From NCBI RefSeq assembly GCF_022919215.1, contig NZ_CP095046.1:248001-312000 (forward strand): a stretch of 64,000 nucleotides of DNA, written 5' to 3'. The first letter of the stretch is position 1. Every line of letters starts with the position of its first letter. The position numbers were made by a program, and so were the translations under genes. This document shows, piece by piece, positions 49,831 to 58,178 of this stretch. This DNA comes from Hymenobacter cellulosilyticus. Lineage in GTDB: Bacteria > Bacteroidota > Bacteroidia > Cytophagales > Hymenobacteraceae. The notes beneath the pieces are model-generated. The model did no database searches, had not been told where the DNA came from, and saw only the letters and a list, made by a program, of their open reading frames with translations.

Positions 49831-50017
49831 CGGGTTATGCACTCTACTGGCTACCTCGAATAAGGTAGCTGCGGAGTATACAGCTGAGTTCATCTGACGC
49901 GAGTTTATAGATCTAGTTATCCACCCAGTTCCCCGGTGCGGGAGCCGTACTGTCTACCCTAGCCTATTGGGGAGCACCTAGTACCTTGCATCGCCTTTGC
50001 TCCAACCTTCTTCCCTG

Positions 50018-50416
50018 ATGATGCACGTACTATCCTCTCTTCCGTCTTTGCACCACACGGCGGCTTCCCTGACCGAATACTGGTCGCCGCGCGTAGTGGC
50101 TGAGTTTGAAGACTCCTACGTGAAAGTCGCCAAAGTTCAGGGCTCCCTGGCCTGGCACAGTCACGAGCAGGAGGATGAAGTCTTTTTTATTCTGAAGGGC
50201 CACCTGCGCATCGAACTCGAAGACGGAGCCGTCGAGTTGCCCGAAGGGGCCCTGTACGTAGTGCCCAAGGGCGTACGGCATAACCCCGTGGCGGAGCAGG
50301 AATGCCACATCATGCTGATCGAAAAGAAATCAACCCTGCACACCGGCAGCGAGGTGACCGAGAAAACCCGTTCCCTGGCTGACCAGCTCCGGCCCTTAGC
50401 GGGCGGGAGCCGCTAG
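50018..50416 (+). CDS. Cupin domain protein
   Basis: A 132-residue single-domain cupin. Cupin motif 1 is WHSHEQEDEVFFILKGHLRI (metal-binding His, His, Glu), and motif 2 begins PEGALYVVPKGVRHNPVAEQ with the last His ligand. The beta-barrel core is complete. Such proteins bind sugars or small metabolites or act as dioxygenases or epimerases; the role cannot be told. ATG at 50018 is used, with an alternative ATG in the next codon. Its last codons overlap the end of the convergent DUF4276 remnant. Confidence 0.9.
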   Translation: MMHVLSSLPSLHHTAASLTEYWSPRVVAEFEDSYVKVAKVQGSLAWHSHEQEDEVFFILKGHLRIELEDGAVELPEGALYVVPKGVRHNPVAEQECHIMLIEKKSTLHTGSEVTEKTRSLADQLRPLAGGSR

Positions 50417-50708
50417 CAGCCCCCGCCGGAAATACCGGAAGCTGGCCGACTGATTCCGGTCTGGCTCCAGGTGCGGGGCAATGGTTTCGGCCCAACGAAT
50501 TTTCCCTTTCGTGGCCGTTGCGTCAGCCTTTTGCAGCACCCGCAACAGCGTTTCCCAGGTGTCGGCAATGGCATCCGGGTCGTGAGGCAGGCCGCTGAAG
50601 TGCTGGGGCGCACCCGCGGGTAGGCAGCCTGAATAGCTTCCCGGTCGCCGAGAAACCACGCTTCCAGCTCCTGCACGGCCAGCCGGGTCAGGTTACGGTT
50701 GGTCCAGA
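50396..50708 (-). pseudogene. DUF4276 family protein, 5'-truncated remnant
   Basis: The C-terminal third of a DUF4276 protein, a family of Toprim-like folds often found beside AAA ATPases in defence-type loci. The visible signature is NLTRLAVQELEAWFLGDREA, then PHDPDAIADTWETLLRVLQK and APHLEPDRNQSASFRYFRRG. The frame breaks at the G4 run 50605-50608 (plus strand); one extra base restores VRPQHFSGLPHD. The N-terminal two thirds are missing, because a terminator hairpin lies immediately before. The partner ATPase is absent. This is a fossil of an acquired module. Confidence 0.75.
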
Positions 50709-50761
50709 AAATCCGAATAAAAAGCCTGCTCTGGAACAGAGCAGGCTTTTTATTCGGATTT
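50709..50761. terminator. Long perfect terminator hairpin
   Basis: A perfect 24-bp stem (50709-50732 with 50738-50761) around a 5-nt loop, with A runs in one arm and T runs in the other (AAAAAGCCTGCTCT / AGAGCAGGCTTTTT). It overlaps the stop codon of the TonB-like gene and abuts the DUF4276 remnant. Confidence 0.9.
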
Positions 50762-51508
50762 ATCTAATGGAGAAGGACACCGGCACTTCACACTCGGTGG
50801 CTACGGGCTGGCCCGCTGCCTGCGCCGGCACCCAGGTAGCCGGCAGCAGCTTTATCACCCGCAAAGACTCTTCATCCAGACTAGCCGCTACCGGGTGCGC
50901 AACGCGGTAGTTGGAAACCGTCCCGTCGCTGGCAATGGTAAAGCCGATACGCACCGTGCCCGACAACTGGTTGCGTAAAGCGGAAGGAGGATACTTCACG
51001 TTTTCCCCGATAAAGGTGAGGATGGCCGAGGCGCCTCCTATGTATACCGGGGCCGTTTCGAAAGCAGCGCCAGTGCCTGTGGGCGTAAACGTAAGCTTGG
51101 AGGCTGCCTCACCGGGTTTGTCGAGTAGCAGCTGGTTCCGGGTGTGGTCATAGCGCTGCTCCAGCTCCCCTTTGCCGGCGTAGTATTCCCACACGCCTAC
51201 CTTCTGATCCTGCCGGTAGCGGCCCTTGCCCCGCACCGCATTTCGCTCCCACTGGCTGTATATCGTCCACAGACTGTCTTTTTGCCCACTGGTATAATAG
51301 CCCTCTTCCACCAGATTTTCGCGGGCTCCCCCACATACTTGCGGTACAAGCCCTGCCTGGTTTTGGGGTCTGACTTCAGCACCGAGTATTCTTCCCGGTA
51401 CCAGGGGTTCTGGTATTTGAGGTTTACCTTCTTGGTTTCCTGCCCAAAGCTCAGGAGAGGAAGAACAGTTAGTAGCGCCGCCACATACAGCGAGTAAGAT
51501 TTCCGCAT
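50760..51508 (-). CDS. TonB-type energy transducer with MORN-like repeats (one frameshift)
   Basis: A periplasmic protein of about 249 residues after repair. It has a signal peptide (SLYVAALLTVLPLLSFGQ), MORN-like repeats in the middle (EEGYYTSGQKDSLWTIYSQW, GKGRYRQDQKVGVWEYYAGK) and a C-terminal TonB domain (NVKYPPSALRNQLSGTVRIG, IASDGTVSNYRVAHP, then LDEESLRVIKLLPATWVPAQ). The TonB domain touches the TonB box of outer-membrane receptors and passes energy to them. The N terminus here is not a plain membrane anchor, as in many Bacteroidota variants. The break at the C5 run 51328-51332 is repaired by one base, giving GARENLVEEGYYTSGQKDSL. Confidence 0.85.
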
Positions 51509-51626
51509 GGGAATAAATAGAATGTGCTCTAGCTACCTGCTAGCGGCTAAAGGTAAGAAGCCGTATCTGCAACATCCCCAGTTCCTGCCCAGCAGTGCTG
51601 GAAGCCAGCCAACCGATTCGGCGCTG

Positions 51627-51680
51627 GGTGCAGTGCTGGCTTGCGGCAGCCCGGGCCCATCCGCAAGCCAGCACTGCACC
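51627..51680. repeat. Perfect 20-bp inverted repeat
   Basis: GGTGCAGTGCTGGCTTGCGG (51627-51646) is exactly mirrored at 51661-51680 around a 14-nt loop that itself contains GCCCGGGC. Outer parts (GATTCG/CGAATC) also match roughly. It lies before the hypothetical gene at 51725. Confidence 0.85.
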
Positions 51681-51724
51681 AAAGGCGAATCCTTTATCTT
51701 GCCTGCTGCTACCTATTGCCCTTA

Positions 51725-52033
51725 ATGGAAAATCTAGGCCCGCTCAATTTTCTGCGCATTCCGCTATCCAATCTGTGGGATGCCCCCAACATCCGGCAGC
51801 GCATCGAACAAGCTGATACCGAGTTTGGCCTCTGCATGCTGCGCTGGTACTGCCGCTACGACGCGGAAACCCGCCTGACCATGCGTACCCAGCTGCAATG
51901 GGCCCTGCAGAACCCCACCTACGACTTCCAGAAAATCCTTATCAGAGTGACGACCTCCAACGAGGACATCCTGTTTTACTTCTCGTATTTGCTTCACCTG
52001 ACAGAGCATACAGAATGTCCCACCGTGGCGTAA
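51725..52033 (+). CDS. Hypothetical protein, 102 residues
   Basis: A soluble protein without a recognised domain. It starts ATG 51725 (MENLGPLNFLRIPLSNLWDA) and contains IEQADTEFGLCMLRWYCRYD and ends with TSNEDILFYFSYLLHLTEHT. The mix of Trp, Tyr, Arg and Leu suggests a small helical globular protein. The final third is repeated in degenerate form directly downstream (52034-52190), so the gene has undergone a partial tandem duplication. Frame details beyond the stop suggest that the original protein may have been longer. No function can be offered. Confidence 0.6.
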   Translation: MENLGPLNFLRIPLSNLWDAPNIRQRIEQADTEFGLCMLRWYCRYDAETRLTMRTQLQWALQNPTYDFQKILIRVTTSNEDILFYFSYLLHLTEHTECPTVA

Positions 52034-52190
52034 CTACCTTCCAGGCATCCTTAAGGGCGTAAGGACCTCTACTGAGGATATCCTTTTCTACTTCGGTTCC
52101 TATCCTGGAACAGCCGACTCCAGCTTTATCGGAAAAGCGCCAAAGGGCCAACCTTCCAGCAAACGGGCAGCAGGAAGCAGCCTTAAGCCG
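52034..52190 (+). pseudogene. Degenerate tandem copy of the preceding gene's tail
   Basis: The segment holding TTCCAGGCATCCTTA ... GACCTCTACTGAGGATATCC repeats the segment at 51930-51985 of the gene before it, and the encoded piece TSTEDILFYFGS parallels TSNEDILFYFSY. The rest has diverged and ends in a stop near 52190. It overlaps, on the other strand, the serine-hydrolase remnant. Confidence 0.6.
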
Positions 52191-52388
52191 TAGTCGGCCG
52201 ATCCAGCCGGCGCAGGAGTACTTCTTTCTGAAACGCCAGGAGCTCAAACAACCCGGAGACATTGGCAAATATGAGGACGCCCCTGCCCTTGGCCAGGTCA
52301 AGGCACCCGACGGTAGCGGCGCTCAGGGCCCCGCCACTGTGGCTGGCCAGCTGGGCCCCGTTGGCTTCTCGCCGCGCAGCTATATCAG
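52183..52388 (-). pseudogene. Serine hydrolase (beta-lactamase family), C-terminal remnant
   Basis: On the minus strand a frame reads EANGAQLASHSGGALSAATV, then GCLDLAKGRGVLIFANVSGL and FELLAFQKEVLLRRLDRPTT followed by a stop. The GHSGG-like and GVLIFAN blocks are typical of the end of class C beta-lactamase-like serine hydrolases (PF00144). The catalytic front part (SxxK, YxN) is not adjacent. A front end of the same family lies at 54576-54870 on the opposite strand. The upstream limit is uncertain. Confidence 0.65.
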
Positions 52389-52681
52389 GGCCTGCTGAAG
52401 CGTGGAGTTGCCGGGCATGCCCGGCTGTGGGTTCAGAAACGTCTGGAGCGTGGCGGGCTGCAGGTCCCGTGCGGCGCCTGGCACCTCAACCTCCAATGCA
52501 CTTCATCTACCGCCCGGCGGCCATTCGCCCCCGCGTCCCGGCCGGCGGCATCAGGTAGAAATACGTGTACTAGTAAATGCGTAGTTCTACGCGTAGTAGT
52601 GCCGAGCCGGTACAGTTGCTTTACGGGCGGTGCCGCTAAGCGTACCGGCGTCCGAACTTCCATCTTTTTCTCAACCCGTAC
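52389..52681. other. Gene-free stretch
   Basis: No convincing ORF, RNA or hairpin is visible in these 293 bp. It separates the hydrolase remnant from the SRPBCC gene and presumably carries that gene's promoter. Confidence 0.5.
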
Positions 52682-53136
52682 ATGGCTATTCCCCGCGTAT
52701 CGAGCCCCTTGAACCAACCGCGACTTTCGAGCAAAGCTGGGATTTTCCCACCGCCCTGTCCGAGCAGGTGGCCGCTTACGCCTGTCAGTTTTCGAAACCC
52801 TTCTGGGGAGCCCCCTTTACCTTTCAGGGCAATACCCGCACAGTAGCCCTGCCCCCCTTTGCCGGCTCAGTCACGATTACCGAAACCCTGCAGGCCCAAA
52901 CGCCCAGCAGCAACGAGTACACCATGACGGGCCTACCTCAAATCGACTCTTACTTCGGCTCGTTCGCGCTGACTCCCACGGGCCCCGATACGGCGCGGCT
53001 TACCTGGCAGATCCGCTTTGCCTTCCAGGATAGCGCAGCGCTGCTCATCGTGGCGCAGCTGTTTGCCGGGGCCAGCAGCGCCATGACCAGCGCCCTGCAG
53101 CAAGAATTCGGCTTGCTACAACCCACGGCCGCCTGA
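52682..53136 (+). CDS. SRPBCC/START-like protein (one frameshift)
   Basis: A protein of about 151 residues with the helix-grip pattern of the SRPBCC superfamily, which binds hydrophobic ligands in a deep cavity. The core is FEQSWDFPTALSEQVAAYAC, then FKG-like strands (FTFQGNTRTVALPPFAGSVT), PQIDSYFGSFALTPTGPDTA and a C-terminal helix (AALLIVAQLFAGASSAMTSA). The upstream frame in phase with this core begins only at a weak GTG. The ATG at 52682 is in another frame, and one extra C in the C4 run 52705-52708 joins MAIPRVSSPLEPTATFEQSW to the core. I therefore take 52682 as the start. The ligand is unknown. Confidence 0.75.
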
Positions 53137-53238
53137 CGGTCGGGCCACGCGGCTTCTTCGCCGGACTTTGCGCCCCCTACTTTCCTGGCCCGTCGCCGCT
53201 TTGCTCCCATCCTACTCGCACTATCTATTGCAACAGCC

Positions 53239-53271
53239 GCGCCCGGCTTCCCACCTGGGGAGGCCGGGCGC
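53239..53271. repeat. GCGCCCGGC hairpin, copy 2
   Basis: Stem GCGCCCGGC...GGCCGGGCGC with TCCC/GGGA inside. The bases before it (CGCACTATCTATTGCAA at about 53217) resemble those before copy 3 (CGCACTATCTATGTCAA). Confidence 0.6.
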
Positions 53272-53510
53272 TTGATTTGAAGTATACCCCGAGGCAGTCT
53301 GCGGGCCAACGAGTACTACCTTACTCTACTAGTTCAACGAGCCAGCAACAACCCTTCCACGTAACACCCTTTATGTCCGATCAGCTTTTTGGCGAGCGGG
53401 AAAACAAACGGGCCGAGAACTAGCCTTGGCCACCCTGCCGGCTACGGTATTGTCCACCTGAGCAGCGCGCAAGACCTTCCCGCTTTGCCCCACGGCAGGG
53501 TTGGCAATGT

Positions 53511-53543
53511 AAAAAGCCCCCGGCCTAGTGGTCGGGGGCTTTT
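53511..53543. terminator. Bidirectional terminator
   Basis: AAAAGCCCCCG (53512-53522) pairs with CGGGGGCTTTT (53533-53543). It lies just beyond the stop of the minus-strand hypothetical gene at 53584. Confidence 0.85.
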
Positions 53544-53583
53544 GCGTAGCGGGCCCGTTGCAGCGGGTTGCCCGAGGATAAAG

Positions 53584-54162
53584 CTACACCAGCTCCGGCG
53601 CGTGGGTCAGGATTTTCTTCGGAAACTTCGGCCGGGGCAGGGTGCCGCAGCGCTCAAAGTCGTCTACCAGCGTGCGGCTGGCCACGCTGACCACGGTGGT
53701 AGCTACGCGCAGCAACTCCCGGCTGAAGTCGGCGTCGCTGGTCAGGGCCGCTACCTGGGTGAGTTGGTAGGCCGACTGCAGCATTCCGGCCGAGGGTATC
53801 GGCTGCCAGGGTTCGACATGGGGTCCCATGCCCTTTTCCAGCTCTTCCAGCAAGTCGGTAACGTGCGGGAAGGGAAAAGGCCAGCGCCACGGCGGACACA
53901 GCTCGTCGCCGGGCTCCCAGCTGCTGGCCAGGCCTTCCGAAGCCGAGCGCGCCATCTTCTGCGACAAGTCAAACACCCGCTCCTGCAGCCTCTGGTCGGG
54001 TAGCTCCGCACTGATTTGCCGCACTAGGTCGGCCGCCAGCAGGTTTACGTGGGCATCACTGAATACAAAGGGAGTGTGCGGAATAAGCGCGTCCCAGGCC
54101 TTCGGATTGATGGATCCGATGAGGTGAATCTTGGAAAATAAAGCAACTGATTTGATGTTCAT
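53584..54162 (-). CDS. Hypothetical protein, 192 residues
   Basis: A soluble protein without signal or recognised family. The start at ATG 54162 (MNIKSVALFSKIHLIGSINP) is chosen; the frame is open 22 codons further, but without coding look. The middle helix LLAADLVRQISAELPDQRLQ and the segment CPPWRWPFPFPHVTDLLEEL are distinctive; the end contains TVVSVASRTLVDDFERCGTL. The Pro/Trp-rich patch (PPWRWPFPFP) may be an interaction site. The convergent terminator follows directly. Confidence 0.65.
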   Translation of the reverse strand: MNIKSVALFSKIHLIGSINPKAWDALIPHTPFVFSDAHVNLLAADLVRQISAELPDQRLQERVFDLSQKMARSASEGLASSWEPGDELCPPWRWPFPFPHVTDLLEELEKGMGPHVEPWQPIPSAGMLQSAYQLTQVAALTSDADFSRELLRVATTVVSVASRTLVDDFERCGTLPRPKFPKKILTHAPELV

Positions 54163-54575
54163 GATCATAGCAAGAAAGCCGCTTCCCACCGGGCGGGAAA
54201 CGAGGATGAAAAACACTGAGTAGGTCAAATCTTTCGTCCCTGCCCCAGCACGGCGCCATCCTGACGCAAGCCCGAAAGAATAACTTGAAGATACGCTGGG
54301 TCTTATATTAACACAATCACATATAGATGTGAATCAGTTATTTATACTACTAAAAAAGCTCCTTCCCCAGTCGCCTTAGCTCCTAACCGAAGGCGTGCGG
54401 CCCTACTGCACCCATCCAAACTATCCGGAGCCAAGCCACTTGCCCGACGAGAGGCTTTTGGTCGAAACGAAGCCCCGCGCTCAAATGCTACTCTGACGGC
54501 TCTGCGCACCATAAAGCTGGGTGCGCACACAACTGCCCGACAGCGCCAGACAGCCCACCTGGAAATCATTCTACC
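54163..54575. other. Gene-free stretch, AT-rich in the middle
   Basis: These 413 bp carry the upstream region of the preceding minus-strand gene and lead into the hydrolase remnant. I see no hairpin and no ORF of note; 54296-54352 is AT-rich. Confidence 0.5.
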
Positions 54576-54870
54576 TTGGGCGGGGCTAACGTACTCCCGA
54601 GCCTGCTACCCGATGCCTCTTCCCGCTTTCTACTGGCTACTCTGTTACTAACCTCTCCCGCGGCCTTTGCCCAGCGCGGAGCAAGAAAGATTCTAAAGGC
54701 CGAATACCAGGCTGGCCACTTCAACGGCGCCGCCCTGCTCGTGCAGCACGGCTACGCCAACTTCCAGTTTGCGGTGCCCGTCACTGGCCACACCCGCTTC
54801 CTGGTGGCTTCCATGACCAAGACCTTTACCGCCATTCTGATTTTGCAGCTGGTGGTATTCCCCTCTCACA
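54576..54870 (+). pseudogene. Serine hydrolase (beta-lactamase family), N-terminal remnant
   Basis: The frame shows a signal-peptide-like start (FLLATLLLTSPAAFAQ), then ILKAEYQAGHFNGAALLVQH and the front of the beta-lactamase fold with the catalytic SxxK motif (FLVASMTKTFTAILILQLV). After this the family match ends and the frame runs on into unrelated sequence towards 55061. Only about 95 of the usual 350-450 residues remain. The start codon is uncertain. It resembles the other end of the minus-strand remnant at 52183-52388. Confidence 0.7.
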
Positions 54871-54960
54871 TGCAGCAACAATTACGGGAGCATCTGGAGA
54901 AAATAGTGACGCAAGGCCAGAAGGGTTTGAAGTGGTCCTTTGCGCACTATCTATGTCAAA

Positions 54961-55002
54961 GGCTGCGCCCGGCATCCCCTTGCGGGAGGCCCGGGCGCAG
55001 CC
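54961..55002. repeat. GCGCCCGGC hairpin, copy 3
   Basis: A 12-bp perfect stem (GGCTGCGCCCGG with CCGGGCGCAGCC). It stands 34 bp before the lipoprotein start and may affect that leader. Confidence 0.65.
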
Positions 55003-55035
55003 GTAAGATCCCCAGGCCGCGAGTATCTTGTGCCC

Positions 55036-55653
55036 ATGAAACACCCGCTACTCATTCTTAGCCTGTTCGCTACCCTGTTTTCCTGTAAGAAAGAGCATAC
55101 CCCGGACCCCGAGCCCGGAACCGCTGAACACACCCTAACCCGCTCCTTTCTGTTTCCTGGCGAAGGCATCCGGCTGGATACGGCCTACACCACCCAGCAG
55201 ATTCCGGCCACGGCCAGCATGAAAACGCTGAACGCGCAGCAGGGATACTTCTCGCTATACTTTGGCACTCTGCTCAATTTCAGCAGCTTCCCCAATAAAG
55301 ACTTCGTGGCTATCAGCATTCCCCTGAGCAAGCTACGCCCGGGAGTAGTAGGTGATTACGAATTTTCCCACACCCAACTCAACGGCACCACCTATACCCC
55401 CGTCGGTGACGTCAAGGGTAGCTTGTACCTGCGCTACTACCCCAAACAAGTAGCTATTCTGGATGCGAATGGTACCCTCGCTACGCCCGGCGTCCTGCGC
55501 ATCACCGCCTACGACGCTAAGCGCCACCTAATCAGCGGCAATTTTAGCACCGGCAGCGATGGGACCCTAGCTCTGAGCCCACTAACAACGGGCTACGCCT
55601 ATTTCAAGCTCCAGCTAACCGGCTCGTTTACCAACCTGCCGGTCGAGCAGTAG
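55036..55653 (+). CDS. Lipoprotein of unknown function
   Basis: A 205-residue lipoprotein with lipobox LFSC (Cys17) after a short hydrophobic signal (MKHPLLILSLFATLFSC). A charged linker (KKEHTPDPEPGTAEHT) follows, then a beta-rich domain: GYFSLYFGTLLNFSSFPNKD, YEFSHTQLNGTTYTPVGDVK, VLRITAYDAKRHLISGNFST, ending in AYFKLQLTGSFTNLPVEQ. The pattern resembles small outer-membrane lipoproteins of Bacteroidota with an immunoglobulin-like or DUF6252-type fold, but I cannot name the family with certainty. The ATG at 55036 is fixed by the signal peptide. Confidence 0.8.
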   Translation: MKHPLLILSLFATLFSCKKEHTPDPEPGTAEHTLTRSFLFPGEGIRLDTAYTTQQIPATASMKTLNAQQGYFSLYFGTLLNFSSFPNKDFVAISIPLSKLRPGVVGDYEFSHTQLNGTTYTPVGDVKGSLYLRYYPKQVAILDANGTLATPGVLRITAYDAKRHLISGNFSTGSDGTLALSPLTTGYAYFKLQLTGSFTNLPVEQ

Positions 55654-55688
55654 GCCCACACCCCGGCAGCAAAAGTTACCGGCCTTCA

Positions 55689-56213
55689 CTAGTATGCGAG
55701 CGGCGGCCACTCGTCTTTCAATACCGACATGACGATTTTATCATGGAACCGGCCCTGGCGTAAGCAGGCTTTGCGCAGGCGGCCTTCCACCTGGAAACCC
55801 GCTCTCTGGTAAGCTTTCAGCCCGCCCACATTCGGCTCCGAAACCGTGAGCATAATCCGCTGGAGGTGCTGCGTGCCAAAGCCCAGGGCCAGCACCTGCC
55901 GGGTGACTTCCGTGCCTACGCCCTGGCCCCAGTAGGCCTTTTCGCCAATCAGGATGAAGTATTCGCCGGACTGGTTGAGGCGGGAAATACCCGAGATGCC
56001 CGCGTACCCAACCAGCTCATTCGTCGCCTCGATGAAGATTCCCAGGTTGAGGCTGGCTTCATCCTGTAAGGTCTTGGCAAACCACTTATCAATCTCGGCT
56101 TCCGTGCTCATGCTCTGGAAAGCCGACATGGAATATTCAATAACCTCCGGGTCGTTGATCCACTTGTAGAAAGGCCGCACGTTTTCCCAGTGCAAGGGAG
56201 CAAGCTTAATCAT
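55689..56213 (-). CDS. RimJ/RimL-type GNAT acetyltransferase
   Basis: A 174-residue GNAT acetyltransferase. The N terminus IKLAPLHWENVRPFYKWIND matches the RimJ/RimL/SpeG branch. The acetyl-CoA loop lies in GEKAYWGQGVGTEVTRQVLA (Q/RxxGxG as GQGVGT), followed by RIMLTVSEPNVGGLKAYQRA and GFQVEGRLRKACLRQGRFHD. Such enzymes acetylate protein N termini, polyamines or antibiotics; the substrate is unknown. The gene is convergent with the lipoprotein gene. Confidence 0.9.
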   Translation of the reverse strand: MIKLAPLHWENVRPFYKWINDPEVIEYSMSAFQSMSTEAEIDKWFAKTLQDEASLNLGIFIEATNELVGYAGISGISRLNQSGEYFILIGEKAYWGQGVGTEVTRQVLALGFGTQHLQRIMLTVSEPNVGGLKAYQRAGFQVEGRLRKACLRQGRFHDKIVMSVLKDEWPPLAY

Positions 56214-56423
56214 AGCGCTATTTTAAGCGAAGGTAACGTACCGGGCGGCCTAGCAACGGCCAAGACCCGGAGCCGAGGTTACAACAAAAGCTGATGCGGC
56301 AGGAACACGTTGAAAATATAGTAATTGTTTAAAGTACTCCCGGTAGAAGCTATGCCCTAATAAGCTTACATTTCTACCTTCGACTATACCTTTCAATTTT
56401 AAGCGCGATTCTGGCGCTAGCCT

Positions 56424-58178
56424 ATGAAGCTATTTACAATTCTTCGGTATTTGCCGGCACTGCTGCTCGTGGTGCTGGTCAAGCCCGTTTGCGCCCAGGT
56501 GCCCGAATGGAAGTCTGTGATTGGCATGCAGCCCGGGCAAAGCAGCGCCTGTTTTGTGGATGTTCAGGCCACTGCCACCGATACCAACGGCAACATCTAC
56601 CTGGCCGGTCAGGCTCTGGGGCCCGTCACTTTCGGCACGATTGCTCTGACAAGCGGTGGCGTGGGAAGCATGTTCGTTGCAAAATGGAATACGAGCACGA
56701 AGAGCTTCATCTGGGTCAAGCAGGCTGGAGGCCCAGATTCACGGGCTACCGCCATAGCCGTATCCGGCTCTGATGTTTATGTAGCCGGGTCCTTTACCTT
56801 CGACGTAGCTATGGGAGGCATTCTTTTACAGAATGCCGGTAGTACCAGCACTACCGGTCCCAGGTATTCGGATGGCTTTGTCGCCAAGCTCACCGATGCA
56901 GGTTCCAGCGCCTCCTTTACGTGGGCGCTGTCCGTTGGCGCCAACCTTAGCGAGGAAATCAACGCCTTGGCCGTCAGCAACCGCAACGTGTATATAGGTG
57001 GACAATTCTCAAGCACCTCCCTCACCATTGGCTCCACCCAGCTCGATAAAGCCGGCTCCGGCAGCGACGTATTTGTTGCTAAGATTGCGGATGCAGGCAG
57101 CACGGGCAGCTTTAGCTGGGCCCAAAGAGCGGGCGGCCAGCGGAATGAAACGCTCGCCGGCCTGGCCGTAAGCGGCAGCAATGTATACATCACCGGGGAT
57201 GTGGCCAGCACAACCGCAACCTTCGGCAGCAGCACGCTGACGGTGCCCGCCAATGGCAGCCAGGAAGTATATGTAGCCAAGCTCGTTGATACTGGCTCAA
57301 CCGGCAGCTTCGTCTGGGCCCAGCAGTCAGGCGGAACGAACGTTCCGTTTTTCAAACGGGCTACTGCCCTGGCCCTACAGGGCTCCAGTGTGTACGTTAC
57401 CGGCTTTTTTCAGGGCACGGCCAACTTTGGCGGCACCACTCTGCTTTCCACCGGCGGCGGCGACATCTACGTTGCTAAGCTCACTGATACCAACACTGCC
57501 GGCAGCTTCGTCTGGGCCCAGCAAGCTGGCGGCAGTGGTCAGGACTTTGCCCAGGCTCTGACCGCCAATGCGAGCGGGATATACGTGGCGGGCCTGTTTC
57601 GCAGCGCAACCGCTGTCTTTGGTAACACCACCCTCACGAATACCGATGCCAGTGGCAGCAGCGGCGACATATTCGTAAGTAAACTCACGGAACAGGGTAC
57701 CACTGCCAGCTTTAACTGGGCGCAAAAAGCCGGCGGAAGCTCTGCGCGGGATGATGAGGCTACCTCTCTTATTCTGGACGGCAGCAACCTCTACGTAGCC
57801 GGCGGCGTGATACAATCAGCGACCTTCGGTACTCAGACGCTGCCCGGCTCGGTAGATGCTGAAGTGGGGTTCCTGGCCTTGCTTACAGAAAGCACCTCCT
57901 TGGCCACCAACACGATGAGTCCTCTGGAAAGCGTAGCCGTGTACCCTAATCCGGCCCGCACGGCTGCTACCGTACGCTTACCAGCAGTTCCAAGCGCCAC
58001 TGAAGCCCGGCTGACGCTTACCAACTCGCTCGGCACTATAGTGTATAGCCAGCGCGTGGGGCTAACGGGCACGAGTACGAGCATTAAGCTGCCACTTCAG
58101 GGTTTATCAACTGGCCTATACCACTTACAGCTCCAGGCCGGCAGCTACTATATTCAACGCTCACTCGCCGTGCAGTAG
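56424..58178 (+). CDS. T9SS-sorted beta-propeller-repeat protein
   Basis: A 584-residue secreted protein with a signal peptide (LLLVVLVKPVCAQ). The body has about seven repeats of roughly 60 residues with the SBBP-like pattern: DTNGNIYLAGQALGPVTFGT, VSGSDVYVAGSFTFDVAMGG, SNRNVYIGGQFSSTSLTIGS, then SFVWAQQSGG or SFNWAQKAGG closing each unit. The last 80 residues are a type A T9SS sorting domain (VAVYPNPARTAATVRLPAVP and GLYHLQLQAGSYYIQRSLAV). The propeller should give a binding surface at the outside of the cell; no catalytic site is visible. The start is ATG 56424. Confidence 0.92.
   Translation: MKLFTILRYLPALLLVVLVKPVCAQVPEWKSVIGMQPGQSSACFVDVQATATDTNGNIYLAGQALGPVTFGTIALTSGGVGSMFVAKWNTSTKSFIWVKQAGGPDSRATAIAVSGSDVYVAGSFTFDVAMGGILLQNAGSTSTTGPRYSDGFVAKLTDAGSSASFTWALSVGANLSEEINALAVSNRNVYIGGQFSSTSLTIGSTQLDKAGSGSDVFVAKIADAGSTGSFSWAQRAGGQRNETLAGLAVSGSNVYITGDVASTTATFGSSTLTVPANGSQEVYVAKLVDTGSTGSFVWAQQSGGTNVPFFKRATALALQGSSVYVTGFFQGTANFGGTTLLSTGGGDIYVAKLTDTNTAGSFVWAQQAGGSGQDFAQALTANASGIYVAGLFRSATAVFGNTTLTNTDASGSSGDIFVSKLTEQGTTASFNWAQKAGGSSARDDEATSLILDGSNLYVAGGVIQSATFGTQTLPGSVDAEVGFLALLTESTSLATNTMSPLESVAVYPNPARTAATVRLPAVPSATEARLTLTNSLGTIVYSQRVGLTGTSTSIKLPLQGLSTGLYHLQLQAGSYYIQRSLAVQ

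Larger units (their letters stand above)
53137..53583. other. Intergenic stretch with two hairpins
   Basis: These 447 bp hold the GCGCCCGGC hairpin (53239-53271) and a terminator (53511-53543). A tiny frame of 16 codons at 53372 (MSDQLFGEREN) is too short to call. Otherwise nothing is seen. Confidence 0.5.

Noticed and set aside
53372..53422. A 16-codon frame starting MSDQLFGEREN
   Set aside because: It is too short and has no context or similarity that would support a gene.
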